From the NCBI GenBank assembly GCA_038521625.1, contig JBCBKP010000014.1, positions 1 to 64,000 of the forward strand: 64,000 nucleotides of DNA, written 5' to 3'. This document shows positions 50,072-60,220 of this stretch, piece after piece. The DNA is from JBCBKP01 sp038521625 (GTDB lineage Bacteria > Planctomycetota > Phycisphaerae > Phycisphaerales > UBA1924). How positions within the stretch are numbered: the stretch's first letter is position 1; the number at the start of each line of letters is the position of its first letter. The position numbers were made by a program, and so were the translations under genes. The notes beneath the pieces are model-generated. The model made no database searches. It was not told the origin of the DNA and saw only the letters and a program-made list of their open reading frames with translations.

Positions 50072-52702
50072 ATGAAGTCGAAGATGATGGTCGCGACGCT
50101 CGTCGCGCTCGCCGGAACCGCCCATGCCCAGCCGACCGTCTCGCATGGGTCCGTCGATGTCGAGTTCGGGCCGTTCACGGTCACGCTGCGTGTCGGCAAC
50201 GGGAGCTTCGAGCTCGACTCGCCGGACGTTGGCCTGTACGACTTCTTGGTTCCCGGCACGTCGGACCCCGCGTTCCCGACGTCGGGCGGCGTCCTGCTCA
50301 CCAGCGCGTCCGAGATCCGTGATTTCTCCGTCGACGGCAGCTGGAACGCCTCGGCGGCCGCGAACAACGGCGGCTGGCGCGTCACGACCTTCGACATCGG
50401 CCCGTTCGTCGATCCCGTGACCATGGACGTCCAGGGCAACGGCGACGACTTCCCGGACCAGAACGTCGCCGAGGACCTCGACTCGTCGTTCGCGTTCTTC
50501 CCGTTCGGCCAGAACTGGAACGCCGCGTTCGCGAATCCCGCGAGCACCGTCGTCAACGGGCCGCTCGCGGTCGGCGCCGGCGACGTCCAGCTCGTCACCG
50601 AGGCCAACTTCGCCGCCTATGACGCGAGCTTCCCGGCGCTGGTCGACCTCCCGGACAACGCGGTCCCGCCGTTCATCCCGTTCGACGGCAGCGCCGCCGG
50701 CAAGGTCATCGGCCGCTACGCCCTCGTGCTCCCGCAGTTCAACAACGTCCACCGCGAGGGCATCCTGCTCGCGAGCTCGCCCTCGGGCGAGTCGCAGATC
50801 GTCTTCCCGGTGCAGGCCCAGAACGACAACGACAGCTACATCGCGCCCTACTTCGACAACCTGCCGCAAGAGAAGACGATGCAGGTCTGGGTCTACGACG
50901 TCAACACCTCGCTCGCCGGCGAGGAGGCGGACGGCGTTGCCTTCGCATACGTCCCGTTCGGTTCGACCTACACGCCGTCGGGAGGCTCCGCCCAGCCGCT
51001 GCCGATGGGGCTGATCAACGGCACGGCGCTCTTCGAGCGTGCGCAGGGCCCGGTCTCGTTCGAGCGGACCCGCAGCGACGGCGACGCGGCCTCGCTCGCG
51101 TGGACCGAGGGCGAGCTCAAGGTCACGGGCCTCGACCCGACCAACTCGACCCTCATCGCTTTCGCCTCCGGCGGCTCCAACCAGTCGCAGGACAACATCT
51201 TCACCTACGAGCCCAACGCCACCAACGATGGCTGGCTCCTCCAGCTCCGCGACGGCCCGACGTACTCCGAGGACGGTCTTTCGCCCGAGTTCCACGCGGT
51301 CCACTTCGTCGTGCTCCCGGACAACGCCGACATCACCGCCGCCACCCCGGAGCAGGTGCCCTCGAACCTCACCGACTTCGAGTCGACGACCCTCGCCGCC
51401 AGCTTCACGGTCGAGTCGTTCAGCACGAGCAACGGCCGCGGGGCGACGTTCGCCGACGAGGCGGCCGGATTCCCGGCCGACATCCAGGTGACCCAGATCG
51501 CGGGCTCGTCACTCTTCTCGCTCGCCGGCGAGAACCGCGGCGACAACGCGCTGGCGATCGACGGCCTGCTGGCCTCGCCGGTGCTCGGCGTCACGATCCC
51601 GCAGACCAGCGAGATCGGCCGGTTCACGGTCACCGGCGGGCTCTCGGTCGATCCGGCGGCCGGCGACACCGACACCCGCGTGTTCAGCACCGAGCCGCAG
51701 TTCGCGGTGTCCAACTTCGAGAACCGCGTCGTCACCGAGAACATCAACAACGGCGGCGAGATCAACTCGAACTTCGTCGTCGCCCATTTCCCGATCGCCA
51801 GCGGCTTCCCGCAGCAGCCCGAGGTCAGCTTCATCGCCGGCACGATCAACGATGCCGAGGTCGTCCCGACCGCCACCGCCGCCGACATCGGCTTCGCCAC
51901 GAACGAGGGTGTCCTCTTCGCGCGCACCAGCGGCAACTTCGAGGGCAACGCCGTCGTCGACGTCGACGCCTCGCAGTTCGAGATCCGCATCGTCGATTCG
52001 GACTCGCTCATCGACCCGGCCAGCGACGCGCAGGACCCCGTCACCGGCGTCGACACCGACAACAGCCGCCTCGGCTGGGTCGCGCTGCCCTACTCGACCC
52101 CGGGCCTGATCGCGGCTCAGGTCAACGCCGATGGCTCGGTCGCCAACGGCACGGGCGGCTTCTCCGTCACCGCCCAGACCATCGACGTCGATACGATCCA
52201 GGGCGACCTGACCCGCTCGGGCACGATCTCGCAGTACACCGGCTACAACATCGCGATCCCGGGCGTCGACTCGAACACCGACGGCGTCCTGCTGCTGCAG
52301 GGCATCGGCGACCCGACCGAGTCGGCCGACGCCGGAGTCCAGGTCTTCTATGAGGCGGCGTCGGACGGCTCGTTCGACGTCGTCGCGATCAACGTCTTCG
52401 ACCGCGACACCGCCAACGACCCCGACATCCTCGACATCGACGCCGACTTCCAGGCGCCGTTCATGTTCGCCTTCATCCCCTTCACCGGCCTGCCCGGCGA
52501 GCCCATCGCCCCGGGCTGCAGCCCGGCCGACCTCGTCGAGCCCTTCGGCGTGATCAGCCAGGCGGACGTCGCCGAGTTCGTCAACCTGTTCTTCGCGAGC
52601 GACCCGCGCGTCGCGGTCCTCGCGGCTCCGACCGACGTCGTCAGCCAGGCCGACGTCGGCGCGTTCGTGGACCTCTTCTTCGCGGGCTGCCCGACCCGCT
52701 GA
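50072..52702 (+). CDS. Large surface protein with repeated unknown modules and GC-type dockerin tail
   Basis: An 876-aa protein; ATG at 50072 with AGGAGGAG upstream. Signal peptide MKSKMMVATLVALAGTAHA. The body is all-beta with recurring modules of about 110-120 residues (for example GLINGTALFERAQ ... from about 51007 and GLIAAQVNADG ... from about 52105), each ending FAF(I/V)P(F) or similar. The same module and an SLFSLAGENRGDN motif recur in the metallophosphatase at 53744. The tail (CSPADLVEPFGVISQADVAEF ... DLFFAGCPTR) is a duplicated GC-type dockerin. Followed by a strong terminator. Function unknown; probably a structural or adhesive surface protein. Confidence 0.7.
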   Translation: MKSKMMVATLVALAGTAHAQPTVSHGSVDVEFGPFTVTLRVGNGSFELDSPDVGLYDFLVPGTSDPAFPTSGGVLLTSASEIRDFSVDGSWNASAAANNGGWRVTTFDIGPFVDPVTMDVQGNGDDFPDQNVAEDLDSSFAFFPFGQNWNAAFANPASTVVNGPLAVGAGDVQLVTEANFAAYDASFPALVDLPDNAVPPFIPFDGSAAGKVIGRYALVLPQFNNVHREGILLASSPSGESQIVFPVQAQNDNDSYIAPYFDNLPQEKTMQVWVYDVNTSLAGEEADGVAFAYVPFGSTYTPSGGSAQPLPMGLINGTALFERAQGPVSFERTRSDGDAASLAWTEGELKVTGLDPTNSTLIAFASGGSNQSQDNIFTYEPNATNDGWLLQLRDGPTYSEDGLSPEFHAVHFVVLPDNADITAATPEQVPSNLTDFESTTLAASFTVESFSTSNGRGATFADEAAGFPADIQVTQIAGSSLFSLAGENRGDNALAIDGLLASPVLGVTIPQTSEIGRFTVTGGLSVDPAAGDTDTRVFSTEPQFAVSNFENRVVTENINNGGEINSNFVVAHFPIASGFPQQPEVSFIAGTINDAEVVPTATAADIGFATNEGVLFARTSGNFEGNAVVDVDASQFEIRIVDSDSLIDPASDAQDPVTGVDTDNSRLGWVALPYSTPGLIAAQVNADGSVANGTGGFSVTAQTIDVDTIQGDLTRSGTISQYTGYNIAIPGVDSNTDGVLLLQGIGDPTESADAGVQVFYEAASDGSFDVVAINVFDRDTANDPDILDIDADFQAPFMFAFIPFTGLPGEPIAPGCSPADLVEPFGVISQADVAEFVNLFFASDPRVAVLAAPTDVVSQADVGAFVDLFFAGCPTR

Positions 52703-52726
52703 TCCGAGCATCTAGATCCCCCGGCG

Positions 52727-52750
52727 ACGCCGCCCCCACCGGGGCGGCGT
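52727..52750 (+). terminator. Strong hairpin terminator after the surface-protein gene
   Basis: Perfect 10-bp stem ACGCCGCCCC / GGGGCGGCGT with a 4-nt loop, 24 bp after the stop codon, followed by TCGCTTTC. The tail is only moderately T-rich. Confidence 0.6.
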
Positions 52751-52791
52751 TCGCTTTCATGCCCAGGCCGCGTCATACGGAGAGTCGTTCG

Positions 52792-53727
52792 ATGACCCGT
52801 CGCGGTCTCTTCAAGGCCGTCGCCGCGTGCGCCGCCTTCGGTGTCACACCGGTCTCGGCGAGGTCGTCGGTGGGAGTGCGGGCTCGGCGTCGTGACCCCG
52901 CTCTGGTCCGGGCGGTGTCGTTCAACATCCGCTACGGCACCGCCGCCGACGGGCCCGACGCGTGGGGACAACGGTCCCACCGGGTCGACGCCGCGATCGC
53001 GTTGCTCCGCCCGCAGATTCTCGCGACGCAAGAGGCCCACGCGTTCCAGATCCGGGAGCTGCTCGAGCGGCATCCGCGATTCGCGGCGGTCGGCGCCCAT
53101 CGCGTCGACGGCCGGATCGGCGGCGAGGGGTGCGTGACGCTCTACGACCGGGAGAGCTTCCTCCTGGGAGAAAGCGGCGTCTTCGGACTCTCCGACGAGC
53201 CGGAACGGATCGGGCACGTCTCGTGGGACAACGCGTGGCCCCGGATCTGCGCGTGGGCCCGGCTGATCGAGTACCGGACGGGCGCATCGCTGCTGGTTGC
53301 GAATACGCACCTGGACAATCGCGGCAAGCGATCGCAGCGGCTCGGCGCCCGGCTGATCCGCGACCGACTCTCCGGGCTGCGAAGAGTCGACGACGCCGGC
53401 GTCGTTCTCATGGGCGACTTCAACGCCGTCACCGGCGAGCCCGCGCTCGAGATCGTCACCGAGGGCTCGGACGGCCTGCGAGACACGATCGGTCCGTCAC
53501 ACCGAGACGCCGGCACCGGGACCTACACGGCGTTCGATCCCACGAGCGACGGGGGTGGCCGTCGGATCGACTTCGTACTCGCGAGCGCACGGCTCGCGGT
53601 CGAGGCCTCGGGGATCGAGCGGTCCCGGATCGACGGCCGGTACCCGTCCGATCACTTCCCGGTCTGGGCCGACCTGCGGCTCGAGACGCCCCGGGAGCCG
53701 GACCGCGAGCGATATCAGACCGATTGA
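52792..53727 (+). CDS. Endonuclease/exonuclease/phosphatase (EEP) family hydrolase, exported
   Basis: A 311-aa protein. Start at 52792 (MTRRGLFKAVAACAAFG) has GGAGAG 7 nt upstream; the Arg-Arg followed by a hydrophobic stretch suggests a Tat-like signal. EEP motifs are complete and in order: SFNIRYG, TQEAH (metal Glu), NTHLDN, GDFNA, RIDFVL and SDHFP. The family includes phosphodiesterases acting on DNA, RNA, sphingomyelin or phosphoinositides; an exported member with no partner cannot be assigned a substrate. Ends 16 bp from the convergent metallophosphatase gene. Confidence 0.8.
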   Translation: MTRRGLFKAVAACAAFGVTPVSARSSVGVRARRRDPALVRAVSFNIRYGTAADGPDAWGQRSHRVDAAIALLRPQILATQEAHAFQIRELLERHPRFAAVGAHRVDGRIGGEGCVTLYDRESFLLGESGVFGLSDEPERIGHVSWDNAWPRICAWARLIEYRTGASLLVANTHLDNRGKRSQRLGARLIRDRLSGLRRVDDAGVVLMGDFNAVTGEPALEIVTEGSDGLRDTIGPSHRDAGTGTYTAFDPTSDGGGRRIDFVLASARLAVEASGIERSRIDGRYPSDHFPVWADLRLETPREPDRERYQTD

Positions 53728-53743
53728 GCTGGGTGTTCCCCGC

Positions 53744-55966
53744 TCACGGGGACGCGAAGCCGTCGAGGAAGGTCTGGAGATCGGCTTGGTCCAGCACGCC
53801 GTACGGGGGCGAGCGGTCCGCGATGGCGTCTCCGGCGTCGAAGCGCTCCAGGAACGTGATCAGATCGAAGATGTCGATCTCTCCGAGCGGGGCCGCGAGG
53901 TCGAGCGGTTCGATCAGCGCTCGCGCGGCGGTCTCGCCGCGGAGCTCGATCTCGAAGTGGGCGCCGGGGCTGGTGAACCAGCGGTCGACCCAGGGCGAGT
54001 AGGTTCGGACCCGCACGACGTTGCTGTCGGGCGTGACCTCGAGCAGCCGCAGGTAGCCCTGCCCGCCCTCGAGATCGCCCTGGTAGTCGGAGAGCATCTG
54101 GTGGGCGACGCCCCCGAGCGTCGTCGGGCTGGAGAGCCTGCCCTCGCCCTTGATGTGACCGGAGAGGACCATCGCCACGCTCGGGTGCTGGCTGACGACC
54201 CCGCGCCAGATGTCGCCGCCGTCGTTGGTTCCGCCCGGCTGCGACGCCGTCCCGTAGCTGTACGGAGAGCCGCCGGTCTGTCGCACGAGGCGGTCCATAC
54301 GCGTGTCATCGTTGTACATGTAGGCGTGCGTGATCAGGATCGCCAGGTGATCCGGGTGGTCGGCGATCACCTGGTTGGCCCAGGCCAGCACCGCGTCGCG
54401 CGGCCCCCACTCGAGCGAGAGCACGAGCCACCGCCGGTTCGCCGCCTCGAACATCGAGAAGCTGTTCTCGACGCGTCCGGGCTCGAACGTGCCGCCGAAG
54501 CTCCGCTCGCGGCCGACTCGCGAGAGCGGGAAGTACTGGTTCATCAGCGTCGAGCGGTCGTCCGCGTTGCCGTTCGGCCCGGCGTCGTGGTTCCCCTGCG
54601 CGAGGACATAGGGCACGCGCCCATCGATCTGGGCGAAGGCGGCGTCCGCGACCGCCCACTGCGGGTCGTTGTTGCGGTTGGTGATGTCGCCCAGATGGAG
54701 CACGAAAGGGATCCGGAGCGGCTCGGCCGCGTCGTCGATCCATTCGAGCTGCCGGGTGAAGATCGCCGGCGTGTTCTGGGCGTAGAGCTGCGTGTCCGGC
54801 AGCGCGACGATCGTCGAGGTGTTCGGGCGAGGATCAAAGCCCGGCCCGGGCGTGATCGGGATGTAGGCGAAGCCGAACATCGGCTCGCCGGCCAGACCTT
54901 CGAGCGTCATGCTCGGGATATCACGGCTCTCGAGGACGAAGCCGCCGGCCGCCGCGTCCCAGCTCGAGACCACGATGTTGTCGCGGTTCCGGGAGCCGCC
55001 TCCCTCTGGCGTGAGCAGCAGCACGCCCGCCGTGTCGTCCGTGACGCCGTCGATCCTCAGCAGCACCGACCCGCTCGCGACTGAGGAGACCGAGAACGCC
55101 CCCGTCCCGGAGAGCACGACCGGGCGCCGGCCGCTCGTCTCCGAGACGCGGCCCGCGACCAATCCCTCGGTCTCATAGGGCAGGTAGACGAACGCGGCCG
55201 GGTCGTTCTCGCCGGTTTCGCCATCGGTCCCGTTGTCGTGGATGTCGATCGTGTAGCGGCCGTCGCCGGACGAACGCGAGAGCGCGAAGTTGTCCTCGTT
55301 CTTCCCGCCGGCGACGATGAGGACGCCGTTGTCTCCGTTCGCTCCGATCCCACGGAGATCGAGCCGGTAGACGCCGCGTGTCTGCGGGTCGTCGATGAAC
55401 TCGTGCCCGAGTCTGATCTGCGGCGGCGCGACGAGTGAGACGATCGGGCCGTTGTTGGTCGAGTTGATGGCGTGGCCGCCGATGAAGCCGCGATCGAAGG
55501 GGAAGAACGCCACGCCGACGTCCGCGTTCATCTCCTGGCCGCTCGGGCTTCCGAAGGCCGAGACGAACAGTGACGTGTCCGAGGACGGCCGGGAACTGGC
55601 GATTGTCGCGAACAGGTCGCCTCCGCCGTTCCCGCCGGCGTTGCCCTGGTCGAGGTTGCTCCGCGCGCGGTCCCGGATCGCCGGGATCATGACGCCGGAG
55701 GTCAGGTCCGCGCCCGTGCCGAATCCGACGTTCAGGTCGCCGCGGTTCTGCCGACGGAGGCTGAAGAGCGTCGATCCGGCCTCGATCGTGACCTCGACCG
55801 CGGTCTGGTCGTTCGAGGGGTCGAGCTGGCGGACCGAGAGCAGCCCGGCCCGGACATCCTCGATGGATTGAGCGGCCGTCGCGGACGCGGGGCCGAGCGT
55901 CGCGGCGGCGCACAACAGACGGGCGCACGACCGGTTGTGTCGCGATTCGGTCGTCCGAGATCCCAC
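53744..55966 (-). CDS. Exported metallophosphatase with novel N-terminal module and dockerin-like tail
   Basis: A 740-aa protein. The start is GTG at 55966: AGGAGG lies 6 nt upstream and the signal peptide (ARLLCAAATLGPASATAAQ) follows; the frame back to 56734 is antisense to another gene. Residues about 30-380 hold all-beta modules related to the protein at 50072 (TLFSLRRQNRGDLN, GLVAGRVSETSG). A calcineurin-type metallophosphatase domain follows (LPDTQLYAQ, HLGDITNRNND, AQGNHDAG, LITHAYMY, LSGHIKGEG). The tail (LGEIDIFDLITFLERFDAGDAI ... FLDGFASP) is dockerin-like but without the final Gly-Cys. Divergent from the metallophosphatase at 56216. Confidence 0.78.
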   Translation of the reverse strand: MGSRTTESRHNRSCARLLCAAATLGPASATAAQSIEDVRAGLLSVRQLDPSNDQTAVEVTIEAGSTLFSLRRQNRGDLNVGFGTGADLTSGVMIPAIRDRARSNLDQGNAGGNGGGDLFATIASSRPSSDTSLFVSAFGSPSGQEMNADVGVAFFPFDRGFIGGHAINSTNNGPIVSLVAPPQIRLGHEFIDDPQTRGVYRLDLRGIGANGDNGVLIVAGGKNEDNFALSRSSGDGRYTIDIHDNGTDGETGENDPAAFVYLPYETEGLVAGRVSETSGRRPVVLSGTGAFSVSSVASGSVLLRIDGVTDDTAGVLLLTPEGGGSRNRDNIVVSSWDAAAGGFVLESRDIPSMTLEGLAGEPMFGFAYIPITPGPGFDPRPNTSTIVALPDTQLYAQNTPAIFTRQLEWIDDAAEPLRIPFVLHLGDITNRNNDPQWAVADAAFAQIDGRVPYVLAQGNHDAGPNGNADDRSTLMNQYFPLSRVGRERSFGGTFEPGRVENSFSMFEAANRRWLVLSLEWGPRDAVLAWANQVIADHPDHLAILITHAYMYNDDTRMDRLVRQTGGSPYSYGTASQPGGTNDGGDIWRGVVSQHPSVAMVLSGHIKGEGRLSSPTTLGGVAHQMLSDYQGDLEGGQGYLRLLEVTPDSNVVRVRTYSPWVDRWFTSPGAHFEIELRGETAARALIEPLDLAAPLGEIDIFDLITFLERFDAGDAIADRSPPYGVLDQADLQTFLDGFASP

Positions 55967-56215
55967 GCCGATCCTCCTGGTTCCGCTCGGCCCGGACGCG
56001 GGCCACACCCAGGAAAGCGTCCGGGGTCCGGGGCCGCGTCGGCCGACGGCGGAGTCGAACGAGATTCCTCCCAACGACGGCCGCCAGTATTTCCATGCAA
56101 GCCGAGAGGTGCACGTCGCCGGGAGTCGCTCTCTATAGAACGACCCACGTCGGGTTCGGGGCTCGCCGCGCCCCAAACCCGCAAGACAGCCCGCACGACC
56201 GCCCGGAGGATTCCT

Positions 56216-58246
56216 GTGATCGCACGCGTCTTGCTCTCGGTTGCTTCGATCGTCTCGCTCGCCTCGGCGCAGCCAGGCTCGGCCACACCCAATCTTGTGC
56301 ACGACCGGCATCATCACGCCCACAATCATGCCCACCCGACGGAGCGGCCGACGGACGCGCGGTTCTTCACGACGCGTGCGAGCGAGATCTCGCTGCCGCT
56401 CCCGAGCGAGACGGAGGCGTTCACGTTCGTCGTGTTCGGGGACCGGACGGGCGGTCCCGACGAGGGCGTGAACGTCCTGGCCGACGCGGTCCGCGACGTG
56501 AACCTGTTCGAGCCCGACCTCGTCATGACGGTCGGCGATCTGATCGACGGCTACAACGACGACGACGAGTGGCTCGTCGAGATGCGCGAGTACAAGGCGA
56601 TCATGTCGGAGCTGTTGTGCCCGTGGTTCCCTGTCGCCGGCAATCACGACACCTACCAGCCCCGCGGGCCGGTGAGCGCGCACGACGACGAGTACGAGAT
56701 GCACTTCGGGCCGCTCTGGTACAGCTTCCGGCACAAGAACGCCAACTTCATCATCCTCTACACGGACGAGGGGAACCCCGAGACCGGCGAGAAATCGATC
56801 CGCGATCCCGACTCACAGCGGATGAGTGCGGAGCAGCTCCGCTTCCTCGAGGCGGCGCTCGAGCGGGGGGCCGACGCCGACCACCAGTTCGTCTTCGTCC
56901 ACCACCCGCGCTGGCTGGAGGGGAACTACGGCGGCGATTGGAACGAGAAGGTCCACCCCCGCCTCGTCGGGGCGGGCAATGTCACGGCGGTCTTCGCCGG
57001 GCACATCCACCGCATGCGGAGCGACGCCGCGGACGGCATCGAGTATGTCACGCTCGCGACGGTGGGGGGGAGCCAGCGGGGCACCGTTCCCGAGGCCGGG
57101 TGGCTGCACCACTACCACGTCGTCACCGTCCGCCCGCAGCAGGTCGCGCTCGCGGCGGTGCCCGTCGGGGACGTGATCGACGTCCGGGACGTGACCGGCG
57201 AGGTGCACGAGGAGACGACCGAGCTGGCGACGCTCGTGCCGGTCGTCAGCGGTGATCTGCAGGTGACCGCAGATCGGCCCATCGATTCGGTCGTGACCGT
57301 CGAGGTCGCGAACCCGACCTCGCGTCCGATCGAGTTCACGCTGATGCCGGAGAGCCGCGACCAGCGCTGGTCCTTCTACCCCGACCACACCCACGGGCGG
57401 ATCGAGCCGGGCGATACGCGGCAGCTCGCCTTCGATATCCGACGCCCGGCGGGCGGGCTCGACGACGCGTTCGACTCGCTCCGATTCGCGCTCGTCCGGG
57501 ACTATCTCACGCGCTCGCAGCGGTATCACATCCCCGAGGTCCACGCGGAGGTGCCGGTCCGGATCGACGTCGCGTCTCTCCCGGCGCCGACGAGGGACCG
57601 AGCCCTCCGGCTCAACGGGCAGGACCAGGCGGTGCTCGTGCCGAGCGAAGTCGCGAGCGTGCCGCAGGGCCCGTTCACGATCGAGTGCTGGTTCCGGCCC
57701 GATTCGTTCAGCGGCCGCGTCGGTCTGCTCGCGAAGACGCAGAACTCGGAGTACTCGGTGTTCGTCTCGAACGGCACGCCGAGCTTCTCGGTGCACCTCG
57801 GCGGCGAGTACCGCTCGGCGAGGACGCGCGATCGGCTCGAGACCGGACGCTGGCAGCACATCGCTGGCGTGTACGACGGGGCGACGGTGACGCTGTTCGT
57901 CGACGGTCAGATCCGGTCCCGCACGCCGGTCGATCCGGGCTGGGCGCGGACGACCAACGAGCTCCCGCTCTTCATCGGGGCCGACCCGGGCGGGAGGGGG
58001 GCGCCGATGTCGTTCGCGCACGGTCAGATCGATGAGGTCCGGCTGACCGCCGGCGCGGTCTACTCGGGCACGTTCGCGCCCGAACGGCGTCTGCCCGCGG
58101 TCGGCGGCGCGGTCTTCCACTACCGCTTCGACCGCCTGTTCGGGACCGCGGTGATCAACGCGGGCCCCGAGCAGCACGGCTCGCGGGCGCTCGGGGCTCC
58201 CCGCCTCGTCGATGCGGCCGCGCCCGAGGGCACGCGGTCGCGCTGA
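56216..58246 (+). CDS. Exported metallophosphatase with LamG domain
   Basis: A 676-aa protein. GTG at 56216 with GGAGGA 5 nt upstream starts the signal peptide (IARVLLSVASIVSLASA). A His-rich stretch (HDRHHHAHNHAHP) may bind metal. Metallophosphatase residues: VVFGDRTGG, VGDLIDGYND, AGNHDTYQ, VHHPRW, FAGHIHRM. A beta domain and a C-terminal LamG (about 470-660: ALRLNGQDQAVLVPS, GPFTIECWFRPD, WQHIAGVYDGATVTLFVDG) follow. Probably an exported phosphoester hydrolase with a glycan-binding tail. Divergent (249 bp) from 53744 and convergent with the SulP gene. Confidence 0.8.
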   Translation: MIARVLLSVASIVSLASAQPGSATPNLVHDRHHHAHNHAHPTERPTDARFFTTRASEISLPLPSETEAFTFVVFGDRTGGPDEGVNVLADAVRDVNLFEPDLVMTVGDLIDGYNDDDEWLVEMREYKAIMSELLCPWFPVAGNHDTYQPRGPVSAHDDEYEMHFGPLWYSFRHKNANFIILYTDEGNPETGEKSIRDPDSQRMSAEQLRFLEAALERGADADHQFVFVHHPRWLEGNYGGDWNEKVHPRLVGAGNVTAVFAGHIHRMRSDAADGIEYVTLATVGGSQRGTVPEAGWLHHYHVVTVRPQQVALAAVPVGDVIDVRDVTGEVHEETTELATLVPVVSGDLQVTADRPIDSVVTVEVANPTSRPIEFTLMPESRDQRWSFYPDHTHGRIEPGDTRQLAFDIRRPAGGLDDAFDSLRFALVRDYLTRSQRYHIPEVHAEVPVRIDVASLPAPTRDRALRLNGQDQAVLVPSEVASVPQGPFTIECWFRPDSFSGRVGLLAKTQNSEYSVFVSNGTPSFSVHLGGEYRSARTRDRLETGRWQHIAGVYDGATVTLFVDGQIRSRTPVDPGWARTTNELPLFIGADPGGRGAPMSFAHGQIDEVRLTAGAVYSGTFAPERRLPAVGGAVFHYRFDRLFGTAVINAGPEQHGSRALGAPRLVDAAAPEGTRSR

Positions 58247-58296
58247 GCTCGCGGGCGGTCGGGATTCGCGGGCCGTCCTCGGCCGGGAGGCGGGTC

Positions 58297-60120
58297 TCAG
58301 CCGGCGCGCTCCGTGGCGACGTGGTAGTGCGGGTCTTCGCTGATGTTGACCTCGACGAGTTCGCCCGCGCGATCGAGGAGCCGACGGCAGTCGTTGCTGA
58401 GGTGCCGGAGGTGCAGGCGTTTCCCAAGCGTTTGGTAGCGGTCCGCGAGCGCGTTGATCGCCTCGAGCCCCGACTGGTCGTACACCCGGCTGAAGTAGAA
58501 GTCGATCACGACGTCGTCCGGGTCGTCCTGCGGCGTGAACAGACCGCGGAACCGCGTGACGCTGCCGAAGAAGAGCACGCCGTGCAGCTGATAGATCTTG
58601 CTGCCGTGCTCGTTGAAATTCACATCGGCGATCAGGTGCTTGCTCTTGTTCCACGCGAAGACGACCGCGGAGAGGGCGACGCCGATGATGACCGCCGTCG
58701 CGAGATCGTGCATCAGCACCGTGTACGCCACGACGGTCAGCATGATGAGGACCTCGGTGAACGGGATGCGGCGCCAGGTCTGGAGCGTCGTCCACTCGAA
58801 CGTGCCGATCACGACCATGAACATGACGCCGACCAGCGCGGCCATCGGGATGGCCTCGATGTAGGGCGACAGGAACAGGATGAACAGGAGCAGCGCCACG
58901 GCCGCGGTGATGCCCGACAGCGGGCCTCGGCCGCCCGCCTTGACGTTGATCAGCGATTGCCCGATCATCGCGCAGCCGCCCATCCCACCGAAGATTCCGC
59001 AGGTGACGTTCGCGACGCCCTGGCCGATGCACTCGCGGTTGCTGCGCCCTCGGGTGTCCGTCAGTTCATCGATGAGCGTGAGGGTCATGAGCGATTCGAT
59101 CAGGCCGACGCCCGCGAGGATCAGCGAGTAGGGGAGGATGATCCACAGCGTCGCGAGGGTCGCGGGCGGCATCGTGAAGTCCCACCAGGCCGGCCGCGGG
59201 AGTCCGCCCGCGATGCCCACCCCGCCGGCATCGACGCTCTCGATCGCGGCGTCGATCTCGTCCTGCGTGAGCGGCGCGATCGGCTCGCTCGCCTCCGGCA
59301 CCGCCTCGACGCCGGGCGGGAGGTCCGAGCCGGCGGCACGCAGCACCTCGAGGTCTTTCTGCCGCTGCGCAGACTCGACGGCCGCGGCTCGCGTGCTGTC
59401 GATGAGCATGTCGCCCACGGTGAGCAGCGGACGCGGGGCCGCTCCGGCGGTGGCGTCGTCCCGGCCCGAAGCGGACGAGTTGATCGCGATGGCCGCGAGC
59501 GAGACGACGACGATCGCGGCGAGCGAAGCCGGGACAGCCCGCGTGATCCGCGGAAGAAAGGCGATGATCGCCATGGTGGCGGCGACGAGTCCGAGCATCT
59601 GCCACAGGCGGACGCCGGTGAGGAATGTCATCTCACCATCGCCGCCGAGCGTCTTGAAGCTGCCGAGCTGCGCGAGCAGGATCACGACCGCCAGGCCGTT
59701 GACGAATCCGAGCATCACCGGGTGCGGGACGATCCGGATGAAGCGACCGAACTTGAGGAGTCCGACGCCGATCTGCAGGACGCCGCAGAGCACGACCGCC
59801 GGGAAGAGGTAGCCGATCCCGTGATCGGCGACGAGCGACACGACGACGACACCCATGGCGCCCGTCGCCCCGGAGATCATGCCCGGCCGGCCGCCGAAGA
59901 TCGACGTCACGAGACAGATGATGAACGCCGCGTAGAGCCCGACGAGCGGCGGGACCCCGGCGAGGAATGCGAACGCGATCGCCTCGGGGACGAGGGCGAG
60001 GGCCACGGTGAGCCCGGACAGGATGTCCGACCTCGGCGAGCCGCTGAGGCCGGATCTCAGATTGATGACGGGCTGCGCTCGCGAGAATAGCTTTCGCAGT
60101 CCGCGGTCGGGGTCGGGCAT
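58297..60120 (-). CDS. SulP-family anion transporter with STAS domain
   Basis: A 607-aa inner-membrane protein; ATG at 60120 with GAGG upstream. Signatures: LSGLTVALALVPEAIAFAFLAGV, GATGAMGVVVVSLV, and GGMGGCAMIGQSLINVKAGGR; a C-terminal STAS domain (about 490-600: KIYQLHGVLFFGSVTRFRGL, HLRHLSNDCRRLLDRAG). Family members carry sulfate, bicarbonate or other anions with H+ or Na+. A charged insert of about 100 residues (NSSASGRDDATAG ... DFTMPPATLA) breaks the membrane core and is not typical. Substrate unknown. Confidence 0.88.
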   Translation of the reverse strand: MPDPDRGLRKLFSRAQPVINLRSGLSGSPRSDILSGLTVALALVPEAIAFAFLAGVPPLVGLYAAFIICLVTSIFGGRPGMISGATGAMGVVVVSLVADHGIGYLFPAVVLCGVLQIGVGLLKFGRFIRIVPHPVMLGFVNGLAVVILLAQLGSFKTLGGDGEMTFLTGVRLWQMLGLVAATMAIIAFLPRITRAVPASLAAIVVVSLAAIAINSSASGRDDATAGAAPRPLLTVGDMLIDSTRAAAVESAQRQKDLEVLRAAGSDLPPGVEAVPEASEPIAPLTQDEIDAAIESVDAGGVGIAGGLPRPAWWDFTMPPATLATLWIILPYSLILAGVGLIESLMTLTLIDELTDTRGRSNRECIGQGVANVTCGIFGGMGGCAMIGQSLINVKAGGRGPLSGITAAVALLLFILFLSPYIEAIPMAALVGVMFMVVIGTFEWTTLQTWRRIPFTEVLIMLTVVAYTVLMHDLATAVIIGVALSAVVFAWNKSKHLIADVNFNEHGSKIYQLHGVLFFGSVTRFRGLFTPQDDPDDVVIDFYFSRVYDQSGLEAINALADRYQTLGKRLHLRHLSNDCRRLLDRAGELVEVNISEDPHYHVATERAG

Positions 60121-60220
60121 GCGGTCCTCTGGCTTCGTTGCTTTGGTGGTCGGGTGGGCGGCTACACCCGGGGGGGCGTGGACGCCGCACGCCGGGGATC
60201 GCGTCAGGATACGCTCCGGG

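Noticed and set aside
58321..60090. 589-aa open frame on the plus strand
   Set aside because: Mirror of the SulP gene; extremely Arg/Glu/Asp-rich, no hydrophobic core.
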